From an uncultured Bacteroidales bacterium (GTDB lineage: Bacteria; Bacteroidota; Bacteroidia; Bacteroidales; F082): a DNA stretch of 64,000 bases. Of this stretch, positions 9,142-18,075 are shown piece after piece (the first letter of the stretch is position 1; each line of letters begins with the position of its first letter). A program made the position numbers and the translations under genes. The notes under the pieces were generated by a model. It made no database searches, had not been told where the DNA came from, and saw nothing but the letters and a program-made list of their open reading frames with translations. Where the stretch lies: NCBI GenBank assembly GCA_947303085.1, contig CAMYXP010000003.1, positions 1 through 64,000 on the forward strand. Direction: 5' to 3'.

Positions 9142-10158
9142 TTATTTCACTACATCGACGGTTATGCCGTTCTTCAGTTTCGTTTGGCCTGTCATGACGA
9201 CGGTAGCGTTGTCGTCGACGCCTTTCAGGATTTCGTATCTGTTGCCCATCCTGCGGCCTAGCTCAACCACGGTGTATGTCACGGTGCCATCGGCGTTGAG
9301 GACGTAGACGTACTGCTCACCTGAGCCGACCTGCTTCATGACGGCGCGGTCTGGAACCACAACGCGGAAATTGTCGCCGTAGTTAACGGTGACACGCGCA
9401 AACATGCCCGGACGCAATGTCAGGTCTTTGTTGTTGAACTTGACCTCAACAGGGAAGGTGTGTGTCATCGAGTTGATGGTAGGGTAGATGAGGTCGACGG
9501 TGCCTTTGAACACCTGGTCGCCGTAAGCTTCGGTGGTGATATCCACTTCCATGCCTTTCTTTATCTGTGAATACTGACTTTCCGAGATGTTGATGAGCAT
9601 CTTCACAGGACTGATTTTCTGAACCACAAACAGAGGCTGTGTCATGGCATACATGTCGCCTTCGTCGTAGTTGCGTGCCGTTACCACACCCGCGATAGGG
9701 CTCTTCAGCACTGTGTTTTCCAAAAGATTCTTATAAGTCTTCTTCGAGACGTCGTATTTCAATGTCATGGCCTCGTAGTCGGAGCTTGATGTGGCTCCGA
9801 TCTCGTGCAACTGCTCGATACGGCCGAACTCAATCGAGTCGTTGATGAGCTGCAGACGAGCTTTCTCGAGGTTCACCTCGTCCATCAAAGCGAGTTTCTG
9901 GCCTGCCTGCACCTTGTCGCCGATCTCGACGTAAATCTTGCTGATACGTGCCGCCGACTGCGGAGCGATGTTGTTCACTATGTCGGCCTCGATGGTGGTA
10001 GGATAAACCTGAAGCTGTGATACATATTCAGCGTTCACTGTCGTCACCGTCACTTTCGGGTTTTCCTCGACGACCTGCTGGATGTTCTGATTTTGCTGTC
10101 CGCACGACATCATCATGATAGCGGCACCAGCGATTAATAAAATGTTAAATTTTTTCAT
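9142..10158 (-). CDS. Efflux RND periplasmic adaptor (membrane fusion) lipoprotein
   Basis: 338 residues with a lipobox in AAIMMMSC (Cys 19), so it is anchored to the inner-membrane periplasmic face like AcrA/MexA. Order: a barrel-sandwich/lipoyl half (QSAARISKIYVEIGDKVQAG), a short alpha-hairpin (LQLINDSIEFGRIEQLHEI), the second lipoyl half (SPIAGVVTARNYDEGDMY), beta-barrel and membrane-proximal domains. The short hairpin is typical of Bacteroidota adaptors. It bridges the pump and the TolC-like channel encoded on either side. Confidence 0.94.
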   Translation of the reverse strand: MKKFNILLIAGAAIMMMSCGQQNQNIQQVVEENPKVTVTTVNAEYVSQLQVYPTTIEADIVNNIAPQSAARISKIYVEIGDKVQAGQKLALMDEVNLEKARLQLINDSIEFGRIEQLHEIGATSSSDYEAMTLKYDVSKKTYKNLLENTVLKSPIAGVVTARNYDEGDMYAMTQPLFVVQKISPVKMLINISESQYSQIKKGMEVDITTEAYGDQVFKGTVDLIYPTINSMTHTFPVEVKFNNKDLTLRPGMFARVTVNYGDNFRVVVPDRAVMKQVGSGEQYVYVLNADGTVTYTVVELGRRMGNRYEILKGVDDNATVVMTGQTKLKNGITVDVVK

Positions 10159-10198
10159 TTTTTATCTATCTTTTATCTTTTATCTTTTATTTTTTAAC

Positions 10199-10215
10199 GA
10201 CGGACTCGGTCCGTC
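10199..10215 (-). other. Perfect 7-bp hairpin between channel and adaptor genes
   Basis: GACGGAC-TCG-GTCCGTC lies in the 68-base gap inside the efflux operon, next to a TTTTATC tandem tract (about 10163-10190). On the mRNA strand it is not followed by a U run, so it is more likely a processing or stability element than a full terminator. Confidence 0.45.
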
Positions 10216-10226
10216 TTTACTCTCAA

Positions 10227-11555
10227 CTATTCATTCCCAGCCAGTTCATCCATTGACGCTTTCGTCACCATGAAATTATAAATCGCCTGGCTCATTGTGA
10301 GTTGCGCTTGTACCAGTGCCAGCTGAGCGTCGTTAAGCTCGAGCAGCGTGGCCTTGCCGAGTTCGTACATTTTCTCGGCTATGTCATAGCTCTTCTGCGC
10401 CATCTCGAGTGTCGACTCGGCGGCGGCGTAGTTTTTCATGTATGTCGCTATCTGGTTGTCGTAGTTTTTGAATGCGATGCGGAGGTTGCGCTCGGTATCC
10501 TCGATGTTGAGCTTCAGGATGTCTTGCGTAGCCTTGTATTGGCGGATGTTGTTATGCTTCGAGAATCCGTCGAAGAGCGGTATGGTGAGGCTCAGACCCG
10601 CCACCGAATAAGGGTTCCATTTGAAGTTGAAATCGTCGCCCATGGCAATGTAATTATATGAGAATGAGGCGGCTAGGGTAGGGAGGTACTGATATTTCGT
10701 CATCTTGACGGTGCGTTCGAGCTGTTGCTCCTGCAGCGACAGCTGAGCCAAGGTGCTGTTGTTCTCGAGGTTCACGTTGTCGCCGTAGCTGGTATACGAC
10801 ATCATCTCGCCTTTATATTGGTCGATGTCGCCTGCCACTCCTATCTTCGATGTCAGGTCGATGCCCATCACCGCTTTGAGTTGCCAGATGGCGAGGTCGA
10901 TGGCCGCAGCCGCGCTGAACACGTTAGGCTCGGCGTTTTTTACGTTCACCTGAGCTCTAAGATATTCATACTCAGAGGCTTTGCCAGCGTTGTAGTTATG
11001 CTCGGTGCGCTCGAGGTTCTTGGCGGCGTTGTCGTACACCGATTTGTAGACCTCAAACACCTGTTGCGCCAGAAGCACCGCGTAGTACGACTGCTTCACC
11101 TGCGACACCATCGCTATCTTCGACGAGCGGGCTTGCTCCACCGCCAGCTCCACGTCGAGTGCCGACAGCTTCAGCGACTGCCACAGCTGGGCGTTGATGA
11201 GCGGCATCGAGGCGCTGATGCCTGCGTTCACGTTGTTCCATTTACCCACGGCAATCTCCATCGACTGTCCGCCGAAGTCCATCGCCATCACCTGTTTCTT
11301 GATGGTGCGCTGGTAGCTTCCGCTTGCCGTGATGTTAGGGTAGAGGGCGGCGTAGGAGCCTTTCTTCGAGTACCCTGTCTTCTGGATGGTGAGGTCGGCG
11401 ACCTTTATGCTGTTGCTTTCCTCAAGGGCGATTTCTATTGCCTGGTCGAGGCTGATGATGAGCGAGTCCTGCGCCTGCTGAGCGTTCGCGAAGCCGCATG
11501 TCATGAGCATCGTCAGACAAGAAACCGTTGCTAAAATACTTTTCAAATTAAACAT
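10227..11555 (-). CDS. TolC-family outer-membrane efflux channel
   Basis: About 442 residues from the ATG at 11555. I chose this start because MFNLKSILATVSCLTMLM opens a signal peptide ending near FANAQQ; the longer frame upstream runs through the promoter. Two OEP repeats rich in long helices are visible (SLDQAIEIALEESNSIKVAD and EDTERNLRIAFKNYDNQIAT), and the C-terminal LLELNDAQLALVQAQL is typical of the family. It forms the trimeric outer-membrane duct of the tripartite pump. It is first in the operon OMF-MFP-RND-PII-like. Confidence 0.93.
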   Translation of the reverse strand: MFNLKSILATVSCLTMLMTCGFANAQQAQDSLIISLDQAIEIALEESNSIKVADLTIQKTGYSKKGSYAALYPNITASGSYQRTIKKQVMAMDFGGQSMEIAVGKWNNVNAGISASMPLINAQLWQSLKLSALDVELAVEQARSSKIAMVSQVKQSYYAVLLAQQVFEVYKSVYDNAAKNLERTEHNYNAGKASEYEYLRAQVNVKNAEPNVFSAAAAIDLAIWQLKAVMGIDLTSKIGVAGDIDQYKGEMMSYTSYGDNVNLENNSTLAQLSLQEQQLERTVKMTKYQYLPTLAASFSYNYIAMGDDFNFKWNPYSVAGLSLTIPLFDGFSKHNNIRQYKATQDILKLNIEDTERNLRIAFKNYDNQIATYMKNYAAAESTLEMAQKSYDIAEKMYELGKATLLELNDAQLALVQAQLTMSQAIYNFMVTKASMDELAGNE

Positions 11556-11600
11556 TTCTATAATTATTTTTATTTTTTTACATCTAAAAATATTAGGTTG

Positions 11601-11608
11601 CAAAGATA
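11601..11608 (-). promoter_or_regulatory. TAnnTTTG -7 box for the efflux operon
   Basis: The minus strand reads TATCTTTGC, about 45 bases upstream of the channel-gene ATG. It is the only good box upstream of the four-gene operon. Confidence 0.6.
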
Positions 11609-11758
11609 GTTCATTTTTAAAAATGATTTTAAAATCAGCCCCACATTTCACCCTCGATTTTAGTCATTTCAGCAGATGAAAATAACGGTTCAGGAGTTTG
11701 GATATAATGATATGATAATTTTTTAAAAATATTTTTACGCTGATTGCGACTTTATTTG

Positions 11759-11766
11759 TAACTTTG
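11759..11766 (+). promoter_or_regulatory. TAnnTTTG -7 box driving the long leader RNA (copy A)
   Basis: TAACTTTGCAG lies about 86 bases before the first hairpin of the structured element and ~510 bases before the surface-protein ATG. The transcript would therefore carry an unusually long 5' leader, or end early as a separate RNA. Confidence 0.55.
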
Positions 11767-11851
11767 CAGCTGAAAAATAATTTTCACAAAACAATTGATT
11801 ATCAAGGAGAATAATAAGAAACAGATAGAAAATTTTTGTTAAAATAGATGT

Positions 11852-12016
11852 AAAAAGGCGTTATCGCTTTTCTTTGCTAGCGGAAATCTGGTAAATTTCA
11901 AGTATACAGCACAGGAAAGGAGAAACGCTTGCGGGAATTCACCGTGAGCTTTCTTGTTTGCTGTATAGGTTGTACCAGAACCTCCGCTAGAACATAAAGT
12001 TCGCGGTTTTTTTTAT
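11852..12016 (+). ncRNA. Structured leader RNA element, copy A
   Basis: Nested helices read directly from the sequence: P0 AAAAGGCG/CGCTTTT (11853-11871); P1 CTAGCGGA (11877-11884) with TCCGCTAG (11983-11990); P2 CTGGT (11888-11892) with ACCAG (11974-11978); P3 TATACAGCA (11903-11911) with TGCTGTATA (11959-11967); P4 CAGGAAAG (11912-11919) with CTTTCTTG (11949-11956). Asymmetric internal loops carry AAT, AAATTTCAAG and AACC. After P1 comes AAAGTTCGCGG and eight Ts, which may be a weak terminator. A second copy at 53457-53624 has the same architecture with different helix sequences, which supports a conserved RNA fold. I cannot assign it to a named Rfam family. It could be a cis-regulatory leader or an independent small RNA. 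Confidence 0.75.
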
Positions 12017-12274
12017 GTCCTTTTGCGACCTATAGCTGTCTTATCATCATGGTGGGTGTTTGGCGATACCTCGACAACTGGTAAGACGCAAAAAACCGAA
12101 AGCCGTTCAGCGGCTGCTCCGGCAGCCGCTGCTAAACGGTGAGAACTGGAACGGATTGAATTCGCCTGCCATAAACACCATTAAAGGCCTTAATGCAGCC
12201 GCGGTAAAGTGATTAAAGCAAAGAAATAAAAAAGATAAATAAATAAAATAAATAACAAAACTAAACAAAACAAA
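12017..12274 (+). promoter_or_regulatory. Further structured leader of the surface-protein gene
   Basis: No convincing long ORF. There is a GC-rich hairpin, AGCGGCTGC/GCAGCCGCT, clamped by CCGTT/AACGG (about 12104-12139). TTTTGCG...CGCAAAA and TCTTA/TAAGA pairings fall at about 12021-12095, and GGTGTTT (about 12055) can pair with AAACACC (about 12174). The last ~60 bases before the ATG at 12275 are A-rich and unstructured, the usual Bacteroidota initiation region. Copy B of the upstream element lacks this extension. Confidence 0.45.
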
Positions 12275-15200
12275 ATGAAAAAAACTTTTACAATCTTAAT
12301 TGCAGCTCTCATGCTGCTGACAATGATTTCACAGCCGACGAGGTTGTGGGGACAAACCTACAAAAAAGTAACATCCGGGCCAACAGGAACTGCTACATGG
12401 GATGGAGAATACTTGCTGGTTTATGAGAATGGAAGTACAGCATTCGTTTGGACTGGTGTTGATGCAGTTTCATGTTATAAGACAGCATCTATTTCAAGTG
12501 GTACTATTTCAAAACCAGATGATGCTGTTTCGTTAACAATAGCTTCTATGACAGGAGGATATTCCGTCAAAGTAAACGGTGGAACTAACGATGGAAAATA
12601 TACAAGTAATAATGGTAATAGTAATGGTATTACTTTTAACACAAATGCTGTTGCTAATACACTGACATACGAAAATAGCGCAACTACCATTAGTTGTGGT
12701 GGGAAAAAATTCAGATACAATAAATCTTCTGGTCAAACTAGATTTCGTTATTTTGGATCAGAACAAGAAAAAGTTCAACTTTACGAAAGACAATACACCC
12801 TCACTTATGCTAAAACAGGTTCTGGTACCGTAACAGGAGTCTATACTGGCACACAAACAAATGTGAGCTCAAACACAGACATGGTCAAAGGCACTCAGGT
12901 TACTCTTACAGCAGCACCAGCCGACGGATGGGAGTTTTCTGGTTGGAGCGTAAACGGAACAGGTGCTGCTTTATCAAGCACTAGCACTAACCCAACAACT
13001 TTCACAATGGGTTCTGCAAACGCAACAGTAACTGCAACTTTCTCACAATCAGGAAGTACATATACAGTAACATACGATGCTAATGGTGCAACTTCTGGTA
13101 GCGTTCCTTCTGATGGTAATAGTTATGAAGCCAATGCTACAGTCACTGTTCTCGGTAACACCGGCAATTTGGTCAAAACAGGTAATGCCTTTAGCGGATG
13201 GTGTATGAATGCAGAAGGCACGGGTACCGTTTACGGTCCAAATAATACAACATCATTCAGTATCACATCTAATACTACACTTTACGCAAATTGGACTCCT
13301 TACACAATTACAGCTGCATCAAACAACAATGATTATGGTACGGTGCAATTGAATGGAACAGTCATTACAGCAACTCCTGCTGCTGGCTACACTTACGCAA
13401 GTACTGCTTATACAGTATCTTCTGGTTCTGCTACAGTCGTTCAAAATGGCAATGAATTTACTGTAACACCATCTTCCAACTGTACCGTAACTATCAACTT
13501 TGCGGCTATTCCAACACATACCGCAACTTTCAGTGTGAATGGAACAACTACTTCTAGCACCTTCTATGAAGGCCAGACAATTCAATTCCCAGCCAATCCA
13601 GCTGCCATCAGCGGCAAGTCTTTCATAGGTTGGTTAAAGAATAACACCATTACTGGTACAACAAACGAAGCTCCTAGTATTGTTAACACGTCAACTGAAA
13701 CAATGGGTAACAGCGATGTTACTTACTACGCTGTGTTTGCAGATGTAGAAGAAGGTGCTGACACTTACGAAAAACTGAATTCCTCTAGTTTTGATACTAA
13801 CGCAAAATATGTTATTGGTGCAACTCAAGCATCTGACAATAATACGATGTGGTATTTTAATTCATATAGTAGTAATACTGCAAATATTAATTGGGGAGTA
13901 ATGACCAACGACCCCGAAAATAATAGTCCTATCAAATTCACATTATCGGGTTCTGCATCAGCTCTTTATGCTCAAGACGAAAGCGGTAATTATCTTACAG
14001 GTCTAACAACTGGAAAATTTAGGATGTCTTCATCATCAACAGCAGTGGCATTAACAGCAACTGGAACGATTCTTAACACAAATAATGGATCATATAATCT
14101 AAGACACAACTATAACAATGGAAGCGGTGGCCTTCGGTGGTACAACAATACTACGGGAACATCAGCATATTTTTATAAAGTTATTTCTGGAGATACGTAC
14201 TCAAATTACTGCACAACTGTGTCTTCTTTAGCACCTTCAATCAATGCCGATGATGTCCAAATTGATTATAATGCAACATCTGGTGAAATAAGCTATACCA
14301 TTAATAATCCTGTTGATGGAGGCACTGTTACTGCAGCTATTCAAAGCGGTGATTTCCTAAGCAAACTGGATCACACAACATACTCGAACAAAGTGACTTT
14401 TGAAGCATCCGTTAATGAGTCTACAAGCGAAAGGGAAAGTGTTGTTAGAATCACATATAAATATAATACTAGGGAAACAGTAACCAAAGATGTAACTGTC
14501 ACTCAAGCTGGTGTTCCTACATACACCGTGTCTTATAATGCAGGAGGCGGAGCAGGCACAATGACAGACACGAACAGTCCTTACGTCGCAGGTGCTACGG
14601 TTACATTACTTACAAACACATTCACTGCTCCAGAAGACAAGATGTGGGATTCATGGCAGGTGAAAGATGAAGATGATGTTAATGTTATAGTAACTGATGG
14701 CAAATTTACAATGCCGGCTAAAAATGTTACCGTCACAGCCCAATGGACTAATGATCCTAACGCACCAACTTATGCATGGGTAGAAACCTCATTGGCAAGC
14801 CTCACATCTAATGACATTTTTGTAATTGTTGGAACTCGTACAAAAGATGATGATTATAAAGGCAGTTATGCGTTGTCTAATGATAAAGGTACCAGTGCCT
14901 CTCCTGATGCTATCAGCGTAACTATTGCAAATGGTCGATTAACAGACAATCCATTTGATAATATAAAATGGAATATTAGCGGAAATTCTACAGATGGTTA
15001 TACTTTCTACCCTGCAGGTAATGACAAGGCTTGGTTGTATTGCACCAGTAGTAACACAGGTGTACGTGTCGGAACAAATAATAATAAGACCTTTAGTATT
15101 GATGTTGATGGTGGATATATGATACACGCAGGAACAAGTAGATATCTTGGTGTTTACCAAGATCAAGATTGGAGATGCTATACAACTATTCACGATAATA

Positions 15201-16360
15201 TCAAGAATCAATCCTTTACATTCTACAAGAGAGTATTAGCAAAAGAAATAACAGGTGTTGAAAATTATGGTGGTTATTATCTAATTTCATCACCAATTGC
15301 TACTTCATTTGCTCCTACAAAAGCAAACGGATTCCTTAGAGACGATAACCAATACGATCTATATTGTTTCGACCAGTCACAAGAAGCTGAATGGCAGAAC
15401 TATAAACAAAGCCATGAAAATTTCACAAGCATAGAATCTGGCAAAGGCTATCTTTATGCTAACAAATCAAATACAACCTTATTGTTTTATGGCACAGCAT
15501 ACAATGGTAATGGTAATGTAACTTTAAGCTTCTTCTCGGATGCTGAGTTTGAAGGCTGGAACCTTATCGGCAACCCATTCCCAAGCAAAGCTTATCTCGC
15601 CGATAATCGTAATTTCTACAGAATGAATGCTGGCGGTACAGAAATTATCATATCAGACGACAATAGTCTTATCACTCCAATGGAAGGAATATTTGTTCAC
15701 GCAGAAGATGCAAATGATAAGTCTGTCACATTCACAACAACAACACCTTCTAAGAGAACTTCCAATTCAAGAATTATTCTCAATATTATTGGAAACAACG
15801 ATAACGTAATCGATCGCGCAATTGTTCGCTTGGGCGAAGGCAGTTCATTGGAAAAACTGATGATTAACAATGACAACACTAAAGTTTACATTCCACAAGA
15901 TAATGTTCAATACGCTTTAGCTGTCAGCAACGCTAAAGGTAATATGCCTGTCAACTTCAAAGCTGCAGAAATGGGCAAATACAACATCAGCGTTAACGTA
16001 GAAGGCATCGATATGGATTATCTCCATCTCATCGACCGTCTAACTGGTAAAGATGTCAACCTTCTTCTTGATAACAGCTATTCATTCATTGCAACAAAGC
16101 AAGACATGGAATCGCGTTTCATTCTTTCATTCACTGCCAACGGCAATAACAACGAAACAGATGAAACATTCGCATATCAAAACGGTTCAGAAATTATCGT
16201 TACAGGTTCTGGCGAATTGCAAATCTTCGACGTAACCGGTCGTTCTGTGATGACTACTACAATCAATGGCTATGAATCAGTCAATGTTTCAGCCCAAGGT
16301 GTTTATATTTTACGTTTAATTGGAACTGAAATTAAAACTCAAAAAATCGTAGTCAGATAA
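12275..16360 (+). CDS. Large repeat-rich T9SS-secreted surface protein
   Basis: 1361 residues, very rich in Thr, Asn, Ser and Gly. A signal peptide (MKKTFTILIAALMLLTMI...) ends near LWGQT. Beta-rich modules follow: two InlB-type/Flg_new repeats at about 190-345 (TLTAAPADGWEFSGWSV; YTVTYDANGA...FSGWCMNAEGTG...LYANW), a related one near 415-490 (GKSFIGWLKNN) and another near 750-825 (YTVSYNAGGGAG...MWDSWQVKD). The C-terminus has a type A sorting domain (LQIFDVTGRSVMTTTING...GVYILRLIG...QKIVVR). Likely a cell-surface or released adhesin-like protein; no enzymatic motif was found. The gene is AT-rich with many AAT/ACA codons compared with the efflux operon beside it, which suggests recent acquisition or relaxed selection. 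The long structured leader upstream suggests post-transcriptional control. Confidence 0.8.
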   Translation: MKKTFTILIAALMLLTMISQPTRLWGQTYKKVTSGPTGTATWDGEYLLVYENGSTAFVWTGVDAVSCYKTASISSGTISKPDDAVSLTIASMTGGYSVKVNGGTNDGKYTSNNGNSNGITFNTNAVANTLTYENSATTISCGGKKFRYNKSSGQTRFRYFGSEQEKVQLYERQYTLTYAKTGSGTVTGVYTGTQTNVSSNTDMVKGTQVTLTAAPADGWEFSGWSVNGTGAALSSTSTNPTTFTMGSANATVTATFSQSGSTYTVTYDANGATSGSVPSDGNSYEANATVTVLGNTGNLVKTGNAFSGWCMNAEGTGTVYGPNNTTSFSITSNTTLYANWTPYTITAASNNNDYGTVQLNGTVITATPAAGYTYASTAYTVSSGSATVVQNGNEFTVTPSSNCTVTINFAAIPTHTATFSVNGTTTSSTFYEGQTIQFPANPAAISGKSFIGWLKNNTITGTTNEAPSIVNTSTETMGNSDVTYYAVFADVEEGADTYEKLNSSSFDTNAKYVIGATQASDNNTMWYFNSYSSNTANINWGVMTNDPENNSPIKFTLSGSASALYAQDESGNYLTGLTTGKFRMSSSSTAVALTATGTILNTNNGSYNLRHNYNNGSGGLRWYNNTTGTSAYFYKVISGDTYSNYCTTVSSLAPSINADDVQIDYNATSGEISYTINNPVDGGTVTAAIQSGDFLSKLDHTTYSNKVTFEASVNESTSERESVVRITYKYNTRETVTKDVTVTQAGVPTYTVSYNAGGGAGTMTDTNSPYVAGATVTLLTNTFTAPEDKMWDSWQVKDEDDVNVIVTDGKFTMPAKNVTVTAQWTNDPNAPTYAWVETSLASLTSNDIFVIVGTRTKDDDYKGSYALSNDKGTSASPDAISVTIANGRLTDNPFDNIKWNISGNSTDGYTFYPAGNDKAWLYCTSSNTGVRVGTNNNKTFSIDVDGGYMIHAGTSRYLGVYQDQDWRCYTTIHDNIKNQSFTFYKRVLAKEITGVENYGGYYLISSPIATSFAPTKANGFLRDDNQYDLYCFDQSQEAEWQNYKQSHENFTSIESGKGYLYANKSNTTLLFYGTAYNGNGNVTLSFFSDAEFEGWNLIGNPFPSKAYLADNRNFYRMNAGGTEIIISDDNSLITPMEGIFVHAEDANDKSVTFTTTTPSKRTSNSRIILNIIGNNDNVIDRAIVRLGEGSSLEKLMINNDNTKVYIPQDNVQYALAVSNAKGNMPVNFKAAEMGKYNISVNVEGIDMDYLHLIDRLTGKDVNLLLDNSYSFIATKQDMESRFILSFTANGNNNETDETFAYQNGSEIIVTGSGELQIFDVTGRSVMTTTINGYESVNVSAQGVYILRLIGTEIKTQKIVVR

Positions 16361-16397
16361 TTAAGTGGTTAACTAAAATAAAGAAAGGAATTTAAAA

Positions 16398-16658
16398 ATG
16401 AAAAAGATATTATTCGCAATCGCAATTGTAATGACAATGAGCTTCAGTGCAAGTGCACAAGGAAACGACGGTTTCTTCCGCAACTGGGATGATTCATATG
16501 GCAACAGAGGAGATGACCCTGGAAATCCTTCAATTTCATGGGGATTACCAGAACATTACGATAGTAACGACCAAAACGGCGCTCCTCTCGGCAGCGGCCT
16601 CTTAGTCCTCACCGCCCTCGGTGCCGGCTACGCCGTCTATCGCAAAAAACGCAGCTAA
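16398..16658 (+). CDS. Small secreted protein with C-terminal hydrophobic/basic sorting-like tail
   Basis: 86 residues, 37 bases after the surface-protein gene, so probably in the same transcript. A signal peptide (MKKILFAIAIVMTMSFSASAQ) is followed by a short Gly/Asp/Asn-rich middle. The C-terminus is PLGSGLLVLTALGAGYAVYR plus KKRS. The tripartite tail (short Pro/Gly motif, one hydrophobic helix, basic end) looks like exosortase/PEP-CTERM-class signals. Similar tails occur on small Bacteroidales proteins encoded beside T9SS substrates. It may be membrane-anchored and help the large neighbour; the function is unknown. Confidence 0.7.
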   Translation: MKKILFAIAIVMTMSFSASAQGNDGFFRNWDDSYGNRGDDPGNPSISWGLPEHYDSNDQNGAPLGSGLLVLTALGAGYAVYRKKRS

Positions 16659-16756
16659 TGGCTAACAGCTAGTGGCTTTAAAAAACACTGCTCGAAATTC
16701 TTTCCGTATTCTCACGGGAAACTTCAAAATGGCAATTTAAAATTCCGAGTAGTCCA

Positions 16757-16780
16757 GCCCGCGCTCCGCGCGGGCTTTTT
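16757..16780 (+). terminator. Intrinsic terminator after the surface-protein operon
   Basis: GCCCGCGC-TCC-GCGCGGGC followed by TTTTT. The 8-bp GC-only stem with a U tract is a textbook rho-independent terminator ending the 12275-16658 transcript. Confidence 0.85.
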
Positions 16781-16837
16781 CTTATCCCATCACTCCTATC
16801 CGCCCTATTTGCCCTATCAGACATATTAAATATTTTG

Positions 16838-16845
16838 TATATTTG
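16838..16845 (+). promoter_or_regulatory. TAnnTTTG -7 box for the two-gene unit at 16867
   Basis: TATATTTGC lies 22 bases before the ATG at 16867. It sits inside the longer open frame, which supports starting the protein at 16867 rather than at the TTG at 16843. Confidence 0.6.
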
Positions 16846-16866
16846 CAATCTCAATCAATTAACTCT

Positions 16867-17289
16867 ATGCTAGTACAAAGTAAAATATATGATTACATCA
16901 CAAAATATAAGCCTGTGTGGGGATTTGTAGTTCCTGACAACTGCCCGCCACAAGATATTGATGTACCAACTAATCAAGGTTTTTACCGTTTGTCCCGTAA
17001 AAAGAATTCTTATAATGATAAGGATTTTTTGACAAAAAAACAGAAGAACCCCGATGATCCTTGGGGTGATTTAATAATATACGCAGTTGGATTATCATTA
17101 GTCTTAGGACTTGAAGACGCTAAAGCTGAAATAAAACTACCCAAATTCAAAGGATTTAAAGGTATTATTGAATTAGTACTTAATCCAACTGATGGTGTCG
17201 TAAAACAAACTGGTGAATATAAACGTCATTACACATTTTGGTTTACCCAAGCATTTAGTACTGATAACTTAAAAATGATAGGATTATGA
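16867..17289 (+). CDS. Hypothetical protein, first gene of an overlapping pair
   Basis: 140 residues from the ATG at 16867 (MLVQSKIYDYITKYKPVWGF...). No signal peptide or TM segment, and I do not recognise the family. Visible features: WGFVVPDNCPPQDIDVP, a basic central part, a helix-like LIIYAVGLSLVLGLEDAKAE and a C-terminal RHYTFWFTQAF. The stop overlaps the next start by 4 bases (ATGA), so the two products probably work together. It lies in an AT-rich accessory stretch after a strong terminator. A toxin-immunity or two-subunit accessory module is possible, but nothing proves it. Confidence 0.65.
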   Translation: MLVQSKIYDYITKYKPVWGFVVPDNCPPQDIDVPTNQGFYRLSRKKNSYNDKDFLTKKQKNPDDPWGDLIIYAVGLSLVLGLEDAKAEIKLPKFKGFKGIIELVLNPTDGVVKQTGEYKRHYTFWFTQAFSTDNLKMIGL

Positions 17290-17729
17290 AAACAATAAAG
17301 TTAGTTGAAATTCTTAATTATTACGAAGTTCCTCAAATCTTTTTAGGAGTAAATGATAGTGGTATTCCTTGTGTGTGTACATTATATGATGATACTGATG
17401 AAGATTGTTTTATATACGTTGGTGTTGAGATATCAATGTCTCGTTTAAATGAATTACTATGCGGAAAGATTGATTTAAGAAACATTTATACTAATCATGA
17501 ACAAAAATGCTCATTATTAAGAGTTTATGTGAGATATCAATCAATCACAGCAGAAGAAATGCCTGATTCTGATTTAGAGGAGCGCATGTTGCCTGAAGAT
17601 GGTTATTATTTTAATCCTGAACATTTTGTCAAAAAGTCTTCTGCAGATAAAAAGTCATTATATATAACCCAAGATGATATTGATCAAATGATTAATAGTA
17701 AAAAAACAAAAGATCATCCACAAGTTTAA
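17286..17729 (+). CDS. DUF6575-like hypothetical protein
   Basis: 147 residues, cytosolic. The N-terminal half (KLVEILNYYEVPQIFLGVN...CVCTLYDDTDEDCFIYVGV and SMSRLNELLCGKIDLRNIY) matches my memory of DUF6575: a strand-rich module beginning with a YYDxPQ-like motif and ending with a GxIDLRxIY motif. The C-terminal ~50 residues are charged and probably flexible. It overlaps its upstream partner by 4 bases. The function is unknown; partner genes of this domain vary between genomes, which suits an accessory or immunity-type role. Confidence 0.6.
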   Translation: MKTIKLVEILNYYEVPQIFLGVNDSGIPCVCTLYDDTDEDCFIYVGVEISMSRLNELLCGKIDLRNIYTNHEQKCSLLRVYVRYQSITAEEMPDSDLEERMLPEDGYYFNPEHFVKKSSADKKSLYITQDDIDQMINSKKTKDHPQV

Positions 17730-18038
17730 ATTATTTGTAACATATAAAAACTAACCCCTCTCTAGTCCTTCTCGATTAGCGCAGCGGTCTAGCTTAGCGT
17801 CAGCGTTCTAGAACATCTCTCCCGAGCCCTCCTAGTTCTCCGAGCTCTCCGATTTATGTAATCCGCGAGTGTCAACGAGCCAATCCCTCTCGGCTTCGCC
17901 CCCTTGCTGGCTCAGGTGCAGTGGCCGGTTTTGTTAATATTTTTTAAGATTTCCTGCAAAAAAATGAAAACAATGTTAAAAATCGTTGTTTAAGGTCAAA
18001 AAAACGCCTGAAAACCACCCGGTCTGATTTTTAAGAAA
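17730..18038. other. 309-base stretch without a gene
   Basis: No long ORF. The middle (about 17750-17930) is markedly CT-rich and GC-richer than its flanks, with imperfect CTAG/CTCC motifs (for example TCCTAGTTCTCCGAGCTCTCCG) that look like degenerate direct repeats or decayed coding DNA. I cannot assign it. Confidence 0.3.
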
Positions 18039-18046
18039 TAATTTTG
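18039..18046 (+). promoter_or_regulatory. TAnnTTTG -7 box for the KilA-N pseudogene
   Basis: TAATTTTGCC lies 30 bases before the ATG at 18076, so the pseudogene still has an intact promoter. Confidence 0.55.
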
Positions 18047-18075
18047 CCATAGAGAAACACTAAAATTTTAAAAAT

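Noticed and set aside
12049-12084. Leader peptide MVGVWRYLDNW as a Trp attenuator
   Set aside because: The gene downstream is a surface protein, not a tryptophan gene, and the ORF overlaps predicted helices.
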